Assembly: GCA_934525845.1 (NCBI GenBank)
Contig: CAKSZS010000016.1
Span: 1-46,819, forward strand
DNA from: an uncultured Faecalibacterium sp.
Lineage (GTDB): Bacteria > Bacillota > Clostridia > Oscillospirales > Ruminococcaceae
Length of the DNA: 46,819 nt
Direction of reading: 5' to 3'
Shown here in pieces: positions 32,396 through 40,090 of this stretch; the first letter of the stretch is position 1; every line of letters begins with the position of its first letter. The notes under the pieces are model-generated. The model saw nothing but the letters and a program-made list of their open reading frames with translations, did no database searches and was not told the origin of the DNA. The position numbers were made by a program, and so were the translations under genes.

Positions 32396-32531
32396 CTCGC
32401 CCTCTCCGTCATAGCTTGCGCTGTGCCACCTCTCCCAAAGGGAGAGGCCTTGGCAGAACCAGAAACTTTATCTTCTCGCCAGAGGCTCCCACTTTGGGGG
32501 AGCTGTCACCGAAGGTGACTGAGAGGGCGAG
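32396..32531. repeat. Palindromic intergenic element between leuD and leuB
   Basis: Outer inverted repeat CTCGCCCTCTC (32396-32406)/GAGAGGGCGAG (32521-32531), perfect over 11 bases. Inside are CCTCTCCCaaaGGGAGAGG, GGCTCCCactttGGGGGAGC and GTCACCgaaGGTGAC. 136 bases. The right half matches the cca-overlapping copy. Confidence 0.8.
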
Positions 32532-32547
32532 GACGCTTGCCTTACTC

Positions 32548-33036
32548 TTACTGCTTCGCCTTGATCGACTTCATCAACCCGCCGGCGGAGATGATCTCCT
32601 GGATGAACGGCGGGAACGGCTCGGCGTGGAACACCTTGCCGTTGGTCTCGTCGGTGATGACGCCGGTGTCAAAGTCCACGCGCACGGTGTCGCCGGCGTT
32701 GATGGCGTCCACGGCCTCCGGGCACTCCATGATGGGCAGGCCGATGTTGATGCTGTTGCGGTAGAAGATGCGGGCAAAGCTCTTGGCAATGACCACCGAG
32801 ATGCCGGCGGTCTTGATGCACAGGGGGGCGTGCTCACGGGAGGAACCGCAGCCGAAGTTCCAGCCGCCCACCATGATGTCACCGTCCTTCACGTTCTTGA
32901 CAAAGTCCTTGTCGATGTCCTCCATGCAGTGGCTGGCCAGTTCCTTGGCGTCCTGGGTGTTCAGGTGGCGGGCCGGGATGATGACATCGGTGTCCACGTT
33001 ATCCGGGTATTTGAAAACAGAACCTTTTGCGTTCAT
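32548..33036 (-). CDS. leuD: 3-isopropylmalate dehydratase, small subunit
   Basis: 162 residues, swivel domain of the LeuCD isomerase. VFKYPDNVDTDVIIPARHLN, then GWNFGCGSSREHAPLCIKTAG (aconitase small-domain signature with the substrate-binding SSRE) and ARIFYRNSINIGLPIMECPEA. The length is that of the short archaeal/clostridial type rather than the ~200-residue E. coli form. RBS GAAAGGAGCACAACA. It lies 18 bases from leuC and 179 bases (with the repeat) from leuB. Confidence 0.95.
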   Translation of the reverse strand: MNAKGSVFKYPDNVDTDVIIPARHLNTQDAKELASHCMEDIDKDFVKNVKDGDIMVGGWNFGCGSSREHAPLCIKTAGISVVIAKSFARIFYRNSINIGLPIMECPEAVDAINAGDTVRVDFDTGVITDETNGKVFHAEPFPPFIQEIISAGGLMKSIKAKQ

Positions 33037-33054
33037 TGTTGTGCTCCTTTCCGA

Positions 33055-34314
33055 TCAGACCGTGCGGGGGTCGGTGATGCAGCCGGTCAGTGCGCTGGCG
33101 GCGGCGGTGGCGGGAGAGGCCAGATAGACCTCGCTCTTCACATGGCCCATGCGGCCCACGAAGTTGCGGTTGGTGGTGGAGACACAGCGTTCGCCCTCGG
33201 CCAGAATGCCCATGTAGCCGCCCAGGCAGGGGCCGCAGGTGGGGGTGGACACGATGCAGCCGGCATCGATAAAGGCAGTGGTCCAGCCGCGCAGGATGCA
33301 CTCCTTGTATACGGCCATGGTGGCGGGAATGATGATGCCGCGCACGCCCTTGGCGATGTGCTTGCCCTTCAGCACGTTGTAAGCGGCTTCCATGTCCTCC
33401 AGACGGCCATTGGTGCAGCTGCCGATGACCACCTGATCGATCTTGATGTCCTTGCCCTCGCTGGCCAGGTGGGTGTTCTCGGGCAGGTGCGGATAGCTCA
33501 CGGTGGGCTCCAGCTTGGAAAGGTCGATCTCAATGGTCTTTTCGTACTCGGCATCCGGGTCGGCTTCGTAGTACACCGGCTCGCGCTGGCTGCGGCCCTT
33601 GAGATAAGCCTTGGTCACCTCGTCCACCGGGAAGATGCCGTTCTTGGCACCGGCCTCGATGGCCATGTTGCAGATGCACAGGCGGTCGTCCATGGTCAGG
33701 GAGGCAACGCCGGGGCCGGTGAACTCCATGGACTTGTACAGCGCACCGTCCACGCCGATCATGCCGATGATGTGCAGGATCAGGTCCTTGCCGGACACGC
33801 GGGGGCCAAACTTGCCCTTGAGCACAAACTTGATGGCAGAGGGAACTTTGAACCATGCCATGCCGGTGGCCATGCCGGCGGCCATATCGGTGGAGCCGAC
33901 GCCGGTGGAGAAAGCCCCCAGTGCACCGTAGGTGCAGGTGTGGCTGTCCGCACCGATGACGCAGTCACCGGCGGTCACGATGCCTTTTTCGGGCAGCAGG
34001 GCGTGCTCAATGCCCATCTGGCCCACATCGTAGAAGTTGAGGATGTCGTATTTGTTGGCAAACTCGCGGCACTGCTTGGACTGGGTGGCACTCTTGATGT
34101 CCTTGTTGGGCACAAAGTGGTCCAGCACGATGGCGATGTGCTCTTTGTCGAACACGGAGTTGAAACCGGCGCGCTCAAACTCGTTGATGGCGACGGGGGT
34201 GGTGATGTCGTTGCCCAGCACGATGTCCAGCTTTGCGTTGATGAGCTGGCCTGCCTTGACCTCGGCAAGTCCGGCGTGTGCGGCAAGGATCTTCTGCGTC
34301 AGGGTCATTCCCAT
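33055..34314 (-). CDS. leuC: 3-isopropylmalate dehydratase, large subunit
   Basis: 419 residues, aconitase-family [4Fe-4S] subunit that isomerises 2- to 3-isopropylmalate with LeuD. Cluster ligands: VIGSCTNGRLEDM (first Cys) and PTCGPCLGGYMG (second and third Cys). Other motifs: DHFVPNKDIKSA, GDCVIGADSHTCTYGALGAFSTGVGSTDMA, NFVGRMGH. The length fits the HacA/LeuC type of ~420 residues. RBS AAAAGGAGAGTACCACC. Second gene of the leu operon. Confidence 0.95.
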   Translation of the reverse strand: MGMTLTQKILAAHAGLAEVKAGQLINAKLDIVLGNDITTPVAINEFERAGFNSVFDKEHIAIVLDHFVPNKDIKSATQSKQCREFANKYDILNFYDVGQMGIEHALLPEKGIVTAGDCVIGADSHTCTYGALGAFSTGVGSTDMAAGMATGMAWFKVPSAIKFVLKGKFGPRVSGKDLILHIIGMIGVDGALYKSMEFTGPGVASLTMDDRLCICNMAIEAGAKNGIFPVDEVTKAYLKGRSQREPVYYEADPDAEYEKTIEIDLSKLEPTVSYPHLPENTHLASEGKDIKIDQVVIGSCTNGRLEDMEAAYNVLKGKHIAKGVRGIIIPATMAVYKECILRGWTTAFIDAGCIVSTPTCGPCLGGYMGILAEGERCVSTTNRNFVGRMGHVKSEVYLASPATAAASALTGCITDPRTV

Positions 34315-34343
34315 GGTGGTACTCTCCTTTTAAAAAAGCCTTT

Positions 34344-35996
34344 TTACTTATTATTGATCGCGCTTACCAGTGCCTTGACACCGGCCACGATGATATCCGT
34401 GTCAGTACCGGCACCCCAGGTGACGGTGCCGTCGCCCCAGGTCAGGCCCACATAGGAGGCCGCACGGGAGGTGGAGCCCTCGTCCAGGCTGTGCTCGGAG
34501 TAGTTCTCCAGATGGAACTCCATGCCGGTGGCGCTCTGGATGGCGTTGGCCACGGCGTCCAGACGGCCGTTGCCCACCGAGGTGACCACCTTGCGCTGGC
34601 CGTTCAGGTCCAGCGTGACCGTGGCGGTGATGCCGTTGACCTGAGCAAAGTGTGCCTCGATGACATTGAGGGGCTTGCGGCGGTTGAGGAAGGTGTCCTC
34701 GAAGATGTGCAGCACCTCTCCGGCACTCAGTTCCTTGTGGTTGTGGTCGGACACGCTCTTGACCTTGTAGCCCAGAGCCTCGCGCATCTTCGGGGGCAGG
34801 TTGTAGCCGTAGTTCTGCTCCAGCACGAAGCCGATGCCGCCCTTGCCGCTCTGGCTGTTGATGCGGATGACGTCGGCGTCGTAGGTGCGGCCGATGTCGT
34901 GGGGATCCACCGGGATGTAGGGGCAGGTCCAGCGGTGCTCTCCGTGCTCCTTGCGGTAGGCCATGCCCTTGGCAATGGCGTCCTGGTGGCTGCCGGAGAA
35001 GGCAGCGAACACCAGCTGACCGGCGTAGGGGGTGCGCTCGTAGATGTGCATCCGGGTCATGCGCTCATAGGTGGCGCAGATCTCCGGCATATTGGAGAAG
35101 TCCAGCCTCGGGTCCACGCCGTGGCTGTACATATTCATGGCCAGGGTCACGGCGTCCACATTGCCGGTGCGCTCGCCATTGCCGAACAGGCAGCACTCCA
35201 CGCGCTGGGCACCGGCCAGCACGGCCAGCTCGGCGCAGGCCACACCGGTGCCGCGGTCGTTGTGGGGGTGGGTGGAGATGATGACGCTGTCGCGGTATTT
35301 CAGGTGCTTGTCGCAGTACTCGATCTGGTTGGCGTAGACGTGGGGCATACTCATTTCCACGGTGACCGGCAGGTTGATGATCATCGGGCGGTCCGGGGTG
35401 GGCTGCATGATGTCCAGCACGGCGTTGCACACGTCCACAGCGTAGTCCACTTCGGTGCCGGTGAAGCTCTCGGGGCTGTACTCAAACAGGAAATTGCCCT
35501 CGTATTCCTCGCTCAGCTGCTTGACCAGTTTGGCACCGTCGGTGGCGATCTTCTTGATCTCTTCCTTGCTCTTGTGGAACACCTGCTCACGCTGGGCCAC
35601 CGAGGTGGAGTTGTAGAAGTGGATGACCGCACGGGGGGCACCCTTGACGGCCTCGAAGGTCTTGCGGATGATGTGGTCACGGCACTGGGTCAGCACCTGC
35701 ACGGTGACGTCGGCGGGGATCATGTCCTTCTCGATCAGGGTGCGCAGGAACTCGTATTCGGTCTCACTGGCGGCCGGGAAGCCGACTTCGATCTCCTTGA
35801 AGCCGATCTTCACCAGCATCTGGAAGAACTCCAGCTTTTCTTCCAGGCTCATGGGCACGATCAGGGCCTGGTTGCCGTCGCGCAGGTCTACGCTGCACCA
35901 GGCCGGGGCCTTTTCAATGTGGTCTTTCTTCACCCAGCTGTCATAGCCTGCGGGGACCGGGTAGTAACCCGGAGCGTACTTGGTAGCGTCCATCAT
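34344..35996 (-). CDS. leuA: 2-isopropylmalate synthase, long form
   Basis: 550 residues. It condenses acetyl-CoA with 2-oxoisovalerate, the first committed step of leucine synthesis. TIM-barrel motifs: CSVDLRDGNQALIVPMS (metal Asp, catalytic Arg), GFKEIEVGFPAASETEYEF, THPHNDRGTGVACAELAVLAGAQRVECCLFGNGERTGN (signature with metal His pair). The C-terminal LeuA dimer/regulatory domain begins around residue 440 (LNVIEAHFAQVNG), so leucine feedback is likely. The long form with its N-terminal extension resembles actinobacterial/fungal LeuA. RBS CAGGAGGACAAAACG before tandem ATGs. First gene of leuACDB behind a leucine-type T-box. Confidence 0.95.
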   Translation of the reverse strand: MMDATKYAPGYYPVPAGYDSWVKKDHIEKAPAWCSVDLRDGNQALIVPMSLEEKLEFFQMLVKIGFKEIEVGFPAASETEYEFLRTLIEKDMIPADVTVQVLTQCRDHIIRKTFEAVKGAPRAVIHFYNSTSVAQREQVFHKSKEEIKKIATDGAKLVKQLSEEYEGNFLFEYSPESFTGTEVDYAVDVCNAVLDIMQPTPDRPMIINLPVTVEMSMPHVYANQIEYCDKHLKYRDSVIISTHPHNDRGTGVACAELAVLAGAQRVECCLFGNGERTGNVDAVTLAMNMYSHGVDPRLDFSNMPEICATYERMTRMHIYERTPYAGQLVFAAFSGSHQDAIAKGMAYRKEHGEHRWTCPYIPVDPHDIGRTYDADVIRINSQSGKGGIGFVLEQNYGYNLPPKMREALGYKVKSVSDHNHKELSAGEVLHIFEDTFLNRRKPLNVIEAHFAQVNGITATVTLDLNGQRKVVTSVGNGRLDAVANAIQSATGMEFHLENYSEHSLDEGSTSRAASYVGLTWGDGTVTWGAGTDTDIIVAGVKALVSAINNK

Positions 35997-36035
35997 CGTT
36001 TTGTCCTCCTGATACTTCTTACACTTTTTTGTACA

Positions 36036-36350
36036 AGAAAAGGCTCCCGTCTTTCAAGGCGAAAACCTTGAGAGACGAGAGCCTGTAAGTTTTATCACAG
36101 GGCACCCGTGGTACCACTCTCTTTGCTGCACCTTTTGTGGATGCAGCCACTTTGCACGATCGGCCCTTTGCGGCGAATCGCTGCCCCGGTAACGGTGGGC
36201 ATCCGTCAGAACCTACTGTCTGTTCAGCTCTGCCGCTCAGGGGCCAGTAACCGAGACCCTCTGCACCCGCCTTGCACCACCCGGCGGCTCTCTGCACACA
36301 GAAGAAGATCGTTTTTTCCCCGTCAACGCATTTGCACTTTGTAGAAAGTG
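36036..36350 (-). promoter_or_regulatory. T-box leader of leuA, predicted leucine specifier
   Basis: Read on the minus strand: GGGGAAAAAACGATC, the distal AGAGAG bulge with GGTGGTGCAAGG, and the returning strand TTA-CTG-GC-CCC. The specifier CTG (complement of 36245-36247) sits at the same distance from the closing CCC as in the ilvB leader, pointing to tRNA-Leu. The T-box TGGTACCAC is the complement of 36108-36116. The terminator pairs GGCTCTCGTC and TCAAGG with CCTTGA and GACGGGAGCC, followed by TTTTCTT (36036-36084). The loop-E GAA is not conserved here. With the promoter it fills the 606-base gap before ftsH apart from 36385-36602, where only the ftsH leader is seen. Confidence 0.9.
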
Positions 36351-36355
36351 GGTCC

Positions 36356-36384
36356 ATTTTATCATGTCTGCCAGAAACTGTCAA
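36356..36384 (-). promoter_or_regulatory. Sigma-A promoter of leuACDB
   Basis: On the minus strand TTGACA (36379-36384), 17-base spacer, TAAAAT (36356-36361). Confidence 0.82.
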
Positions 36385-36602
36385 GAAGAAATCTTCATAA
36401 CAAAGATGAAAAAAATTCACAATAATACCGGGAAAATCATGCAGGATTGAGGGAGATGCCGGGCTTTCTTTGTTAAGAAACTGCGAAGTTTTTGGAAACA
36501 TGGCCTCAAACCGCTGTCCCCTTGTGCCGGGGTGTGCTATACTGATGCCGACATCCGGGCTCTGCTGCATCAGCAGGCCCATTCTTATAAGGAGGAATCC
36601 CC

Positions 36603-38438
36603 ATGAAAGAGGTCAAGCCTTCCAAAAAGCCCTTGGCCATTTACTACGCCATCGTGCTGTTGGTGCTGCTGGTGCTGAACCTGGTGCTGGTGCCCTGGCT
36701 CACAGAGCGTCAGGTCAAGGAGGTGGACTATGGCACCTTTATGAGCATGACCCAGCAGCAGAACATCGGCAAGGTGGACATCCAGTCCAACCAGATCGTG
36801 TTCACCGATAAAGAAGAAAAGCAGATCTACAAAACCGGCCTGATGAACGACCCGGGCCTGACCCAGCGTCTCTACGATGCCGGGGCCCAGTTCTCCAGTG
36901 AGATCGTGGAGCAGGGCTCTCCGGTGTTGAGCTTTTTGATCTGGTTTGCCCTGCCCATCCTGCTGTTCAGCTTCGTCGGCAACCAGATGAACAAAAAACT
37001 CATGGAAAAGGCAGGGGGCGGCCCCGGTGCCATGATGTTCGGCGGCGCGGGCAAGTCCAACGCCAAGGTGTATGTGCAGTCCACCCACGGCATCCGGTTC
37101 GCGGATGTGGCCGGTGAGGACGAAGCCAAGGAGAATTTGCAGGAGATCGTCAACTATCTGCACGACCCCAAGCAGTATGAAGAGATCGGTGCGTCCATGC
37201 CCAAGGGCATTCTGCTGGTCGGCCCTCCGGGCACCGGCAAGACCATGCTGGCCAAGGCAGTGGCCGGTGAGTCCAATGTGCCGTTTTTCTCCATTTCTGG
37301 TTCGGAGTTCGTGGAGATGTTCGTGGGCATGGGTGCTTCCAAGGTGCGCGACCTGTTCAAGCAGGCCAAGGAAAAGGCTCCCTGCATCGTATTCATTGAT
37401 GAAATTGATGCCATCGGCCAGAAGCGCAACAGCGGCAGCATCGGCGGCAACGACGAGCGCGAGCAGACCCTGAACCAGCTGCTGACCGAGATGGACGGCT
37501 TTGAGGGCAACACCGGTGTCATCATTCTGGCGGCCACCAACCGCCCGGATTCGCTGGATCCGGCCCTGACCCGGCCCGGCCGCTTTGACCGCCGGGTGCC
37601 CGTGGAGCTGCCCGACCTGAAGGGCCGCGAAGAGATCCTGAAAGTGCACGCCAAGAAGGTCGCTATGGCCCCGGGTGTGGACTTCAACACGGTGGCCCGC
37701 ATGGCGTCCGGCGCGTCCGGTGCAGAACTGGCCAACATCGTCAACGAAGCCGCCCTGCGGGCGGTGCGTGCAGGCCGCAAGAGCGTGACCCAGGCCGACC
37801 TGGAAGAGAGCATTGAGGTGGTCATTGCAGGCTACCAGAAGAAAAACTCCATCCTGACAGATCAGGAAAAGTGCATCGTGGCCTACCACGAGATCGGCCA
37901 CGCCCTGGTGGCAGCCAAGCAGTCCCACTCGGCTCCGGTGCAGAAGATCACCATCATTCCCCGCACCTCCGGTGCCCTGGGCTACACCATGCAGGTGGAC
38001 GAGGGCAACCACTACCTGATGAACCAGACGGAGCTGGAAAACAAGATCGCCACCTTTACCGGAGGCCGTGCCGCCGAGGAGCTGGTGTTCCACTCTGTTA
38101 CCACCGGAGCCTCCAACGACATCGAGCAGGCCACCAAGCTGGCCCGGGCCATGATCACCCGGTACGGCATGAGCCAGGACTTTGACATGGTGGCCCTGGA
38201 AACGGTGAACAACCAGTACCTGGGAGGGGACACCTCCCTGGCCTGCTCTGCTCAGACCCAGCGGGAGATCGACCAGAAGGTGGTGGAGCTGGTAAAGGCT
38301 CAGCACGCCAAGGCCCTGCAGATCCTTACCGAGAACCGGGACAAGCTGGACCAGCTGGCCAAGTTCCTCTACGAAAAGGAGACCATCACCGGGGAGGAAT
38401 TTATGGCCATCCTGAACGGAGAAGAAAAAACTGAATAA
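36603..38438 (+). CDS. ftsH: ATP-dependent zinc metalloprotease FtsH
   Basis: 611 residues. Membrane-anchored AAA+ protease that degrades misfolded and regulatory membrane proteins. Membrane segments about 11-33 and 107-125 flank the extracytoplasmic domain. AAA domain: VGPPGTGKTMLAKAVAG (Walker A from 207), FIDEIDAIGQKR (Walker B) and TNRPDSLDPALTRPGRFDR (second region of homology). Protease: zinc motif YHEIGHALVA, with His429, Glu430 and His433, and Asp506 in ASNDIEQAT as third ligand. The motif is HEIGH rather than the near-universal HEAGH. The C-terminus is short (no glycine/acidic tail). RBS ATAAGGAGGAATCCCC. A TATACT at 36538-36543 is a possible -10. It lacks the usual tilS-hpt neighbours. 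Confidence 0.94.
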   Translation: MKEVKPSKKPLAIYYAIVLLVLLVLNLVLVPWLTERQVKEVDYGTFMSMTQQQNIGKVDIQSNQIVFTDKEEKQIYKTGLMNDPGLTQRLYDAGAQFSSEIVEQGSPVLSFLIWFALPILLFSFVGNQMNKKLMEKAGGGPGAMMFGGAGKSNAKVYVQSTHGIRFADVAGEDEAKENLQEIVNYLHDPKQYEEIGASMPKGILLVGPPGTGKTMLAKAVAGESNVPFFSISGSEFVEMFVGMGASKVRDLFKQAKEKAPCIVFIDEIDAIGQKRNSGSIGGNDEREQTLNQLLTEMDGFEGNTGVIILAATNRPDSLDPALTRPGRFDRRVPVELPDLKGREEILKVHAKKVAMAPGVDFNTVARMASGASGAELANIVNEAALRAVRAGRKSVTQADLEESIEVVIAGYQKKNSILTDQEKCIVAYHEIGHALVAAKQSHSAPVQKITIIPRTSGALGYTMQVDEGNHYLMNQTELENKIATFTGGRAAEELVFHSVTTGASNDIEQATKLARAMITRYGMSQDFDMVALETVNNQYLGGDTSLACSAQTQREIDQKVVELVKAQHAKALQILTENRDKLDQLAKFLYEKETITGEEFMAILNGEEKTE

Positions 38439-38588
38439 TTTTTTGCATTCCCTGCAATAATCCAGCCGCCGCATCCGTTTACAAGACAGATACGGCGGTT
38501 CTGGTTCAGAGCCCCGCAGAAAAAACCATGGTTGATAGAACATAAAAACACAGCCGGATTCCGGCTGCAAAAACAGGAGGATTTTTCC

Positions 38589-39218
38589 ATGAAACTGCTG
38601 AATCATAAATTTGCCCGTACCCTGGCTGCCGCTGCGGTGGCTGCCTGTGCCGTTGCCATGCTCAGTGTAGGCGCATTTGCTGCCGACGTGGCCATTGGTG
38701 AAAAGGACCCCACCTACGGCGGCTATGGCGCACCGGAAGGTCCTGCCATCCAGGGCAACATCATGCTCATCAGTGCCGACGGCGATGTGGCCGTTGGCGA
38801 AAAGGACCCCACCTACGGCGGCTATGGCGCACCGGAAGGCCCTGCCATCCAGGGCAACATCATGCTCATTGGTGCCGACGGTGCTGAGAGCGACACCCTG
38901 AAGCTGAACTACAGCGTCAAGGGCCTGTTTGGCCGCCAGGTGCTGTATACTGCCCGGCAGAACGGCACTGTGCTGACCCTGGATGTGCCTGCCAGCGTGG
39001 CGACCTTCCGCTGCACCATGGAGGACCTGACCACCATGATGAACAACGGCGTCAACACCCTGGTGTTCAAGACCGAAAAGACCTCCACCACTCTGAACCT
39101 GAGCCTGCTGACGGAGGGCTATGATGCCGACGCCAAGGTCAGCCTGCGCCAGTGCGGCAGCACCGTCCGCCTCAGCGTCAATGGCCGGGGCCGCCGGGAT
39201 CTGCTGATCGGCCGCTGA
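38589..39218 (+). CDS. Secreted protein with two 33-residue tandem repeats
   Basis: 209 residues, function not recognised. Signal peptide about 1-31 (LAAAAVAACAVAMLSVGAFA). Residues 33-65 and 66-98 are two near-identical copies of a 33-residue unit starting DVAxGEKDPTYGGYGAPEGP and ending NIMLIxADG. After that comes a beta-rich domain of ~110 residues (LKLNYSVKGLFGRQVLYTARQNGTVLTLDV to SVNGRGRRDLLIGR) with one Cys. There is no anchor, sortase or membrane motif, so it is probably released. ATG 38589 has AACAGGAGGATTTTTCC; an earlier in-frame ATG at 38532 does not. Monocistronic, with a terminator 30 bases later. The repeat may bind a ligand or be surface-exposed; no evidence for either. Confidence 0.75.
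   Translation: MKLLNHKFARTLAAAAVAACAVAMLSVGAFAADVAIGEKDPTYGGYGAPEGPAIQGNIMLISADGDVAVGEKDPTYGGYGAPEGPAIQGNIMLIGADGAESDTLKLNYSVKGLFGRQVLYTARQNGTVLTLDVPASVATFRCTMEDLTTMMNNGVNTLVFKTEKTSTTLNLSLLTEGYDADAKVSLRQCGSTVRLSVNGRGRRDLLIGR
38685..38882 (+). repeat. Two tandem 99-bp direct repeats inside the secreted protein gene
   Basis: 38685-38783 and 38784-38882 are almost identical at the DNA level (a handful of substitutions, in frame), which indicates a recent duplication and possible copy-number variation between strains. Confidence 0.92.
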
Positions 39219-39248
39219 GCCCCAGCCCCCTGCATTCCATAAGCATCC

Positions 39249-39283
39249 AAAAGCTCCCACTGCTGTTGCGGTGGGAGCTTTTC
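39249..39283 (+). terminator. Terminator of the secreted repeat-protein gene
   Basis: AAAAGCTCCCACtGC and GCgGTGGGAGCTTTTC with loop TGTT. Confidence 0.85.
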
Positions 39284-39385
39284 TGTTAAGTTTTTGAAAA
39301 TTTGCCCGGCAGAGGGTGCAACCTTTGCCGGGTTGTGTTATAGTTAAGGTGGATAAAATTACATGGTTGCAAAGGAGAAAACGCC

Positions 39386-40090
39386 ATGGATCATTTTGTG
39401 GAGTTTGAGGACGTCTGCAAATATTACCAGACCGGAAGTGTGAAGATCGCCGCCGCCGACCACATGAATTTTTATGTGGACAAGGGGGAATTCTGCATCA
39501 TCGTAGGCCCCTCCGGTGCCGGCAAGACCACCTTGCTGAACATTCTGGGCGGCATGGACAGCTGCGATGAGGGTCATGTCTGGCTGGACGGCCGGGACGT
39601 GAGCCGCTTTTCGGAGCGGGAACTGACCACCTACCGCCGCTATGATGTGGGGTTCGTGTTCCAGTTCTACAATCTGGTGCAGAACCTGACCGCGCTGGAA
39701 AATGTGGAGCTGGCCAGCGAGATCTGCCGGGACCCCCTGGACCCGGCCCAGACCCTGACCAGTGTGGGCCTGGGGGAGCGGCTGAACAACTTCCCGGCGC
39801 AGCTGTCCGGCGGCGAGCAGCAGCGGGTGTCCATTGCTCGTGCTCTGGCCAAAAACCCCAAGCTCCTGTTGTGCGACGAGCCCACCGGTGCCCTGGACTA
39901 CAAGACCGGCAAACAGGTGCTGGGGCTTTTGCAGGAGACCTGCCGCAAGACCGGACGCACCGTCATCGTGATCACCCATAACACGGCCCTGACCGCCATG
40001 GCCGACCGTGTCATTCAGGTACGCAGTGGGCAGATCGTGTCCAACAAGGTCAACGAGCACCCGGTGCCGGTGGAAGAAATTGAGTGGTGA
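39386..40090 (+). CDS. ABC transporter ATP-binding protein (MacB/LolD type)
   Basis: 234 residues. ATPase of an FtsX-family exporter or mechanotransmission system. Walker A VGPSGAGKTTL (41-48), Q-loop FVFQFYNLVQNLTALENV, signature LSGGEQQRVSIARAL (140 onward), Walker B LLLCDEPTGALD (160-170), H-loop VITHN. The RRYDVGFVFQFYNL stretch is typical of the MacB/LolD/YtrE group. ATG after GCAAAGGAGAAAACGCC. A possible promoter is GTGCAA (39316-39321), 17 bases, TATAGT (39339-39344). It overlaps its permease gene by a few bases. No sensor kinase or peptide gene is adjacent. Confidence 0.92.
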   Translation: MDHFVEFEDVCKYYQTGSVKIAAADHMNFYVDKGEFCIIVGPSGAGKTTLLNILGGMDSCDEGHVWLDGRDVSRFSERELTTYRRYDVGFVFQFYNLVQNLTALENVELASEICRDPLDPAQTLTSVGLGERLNNFPAQLSGGEQQRVSIARALAKNPKLLLCDEPTGALDYKTGKQVLGLLQETCRKTGRTVIVITHNTALTAMADRVIQVRSGQIVSNKVNEHPVPVEEIEW

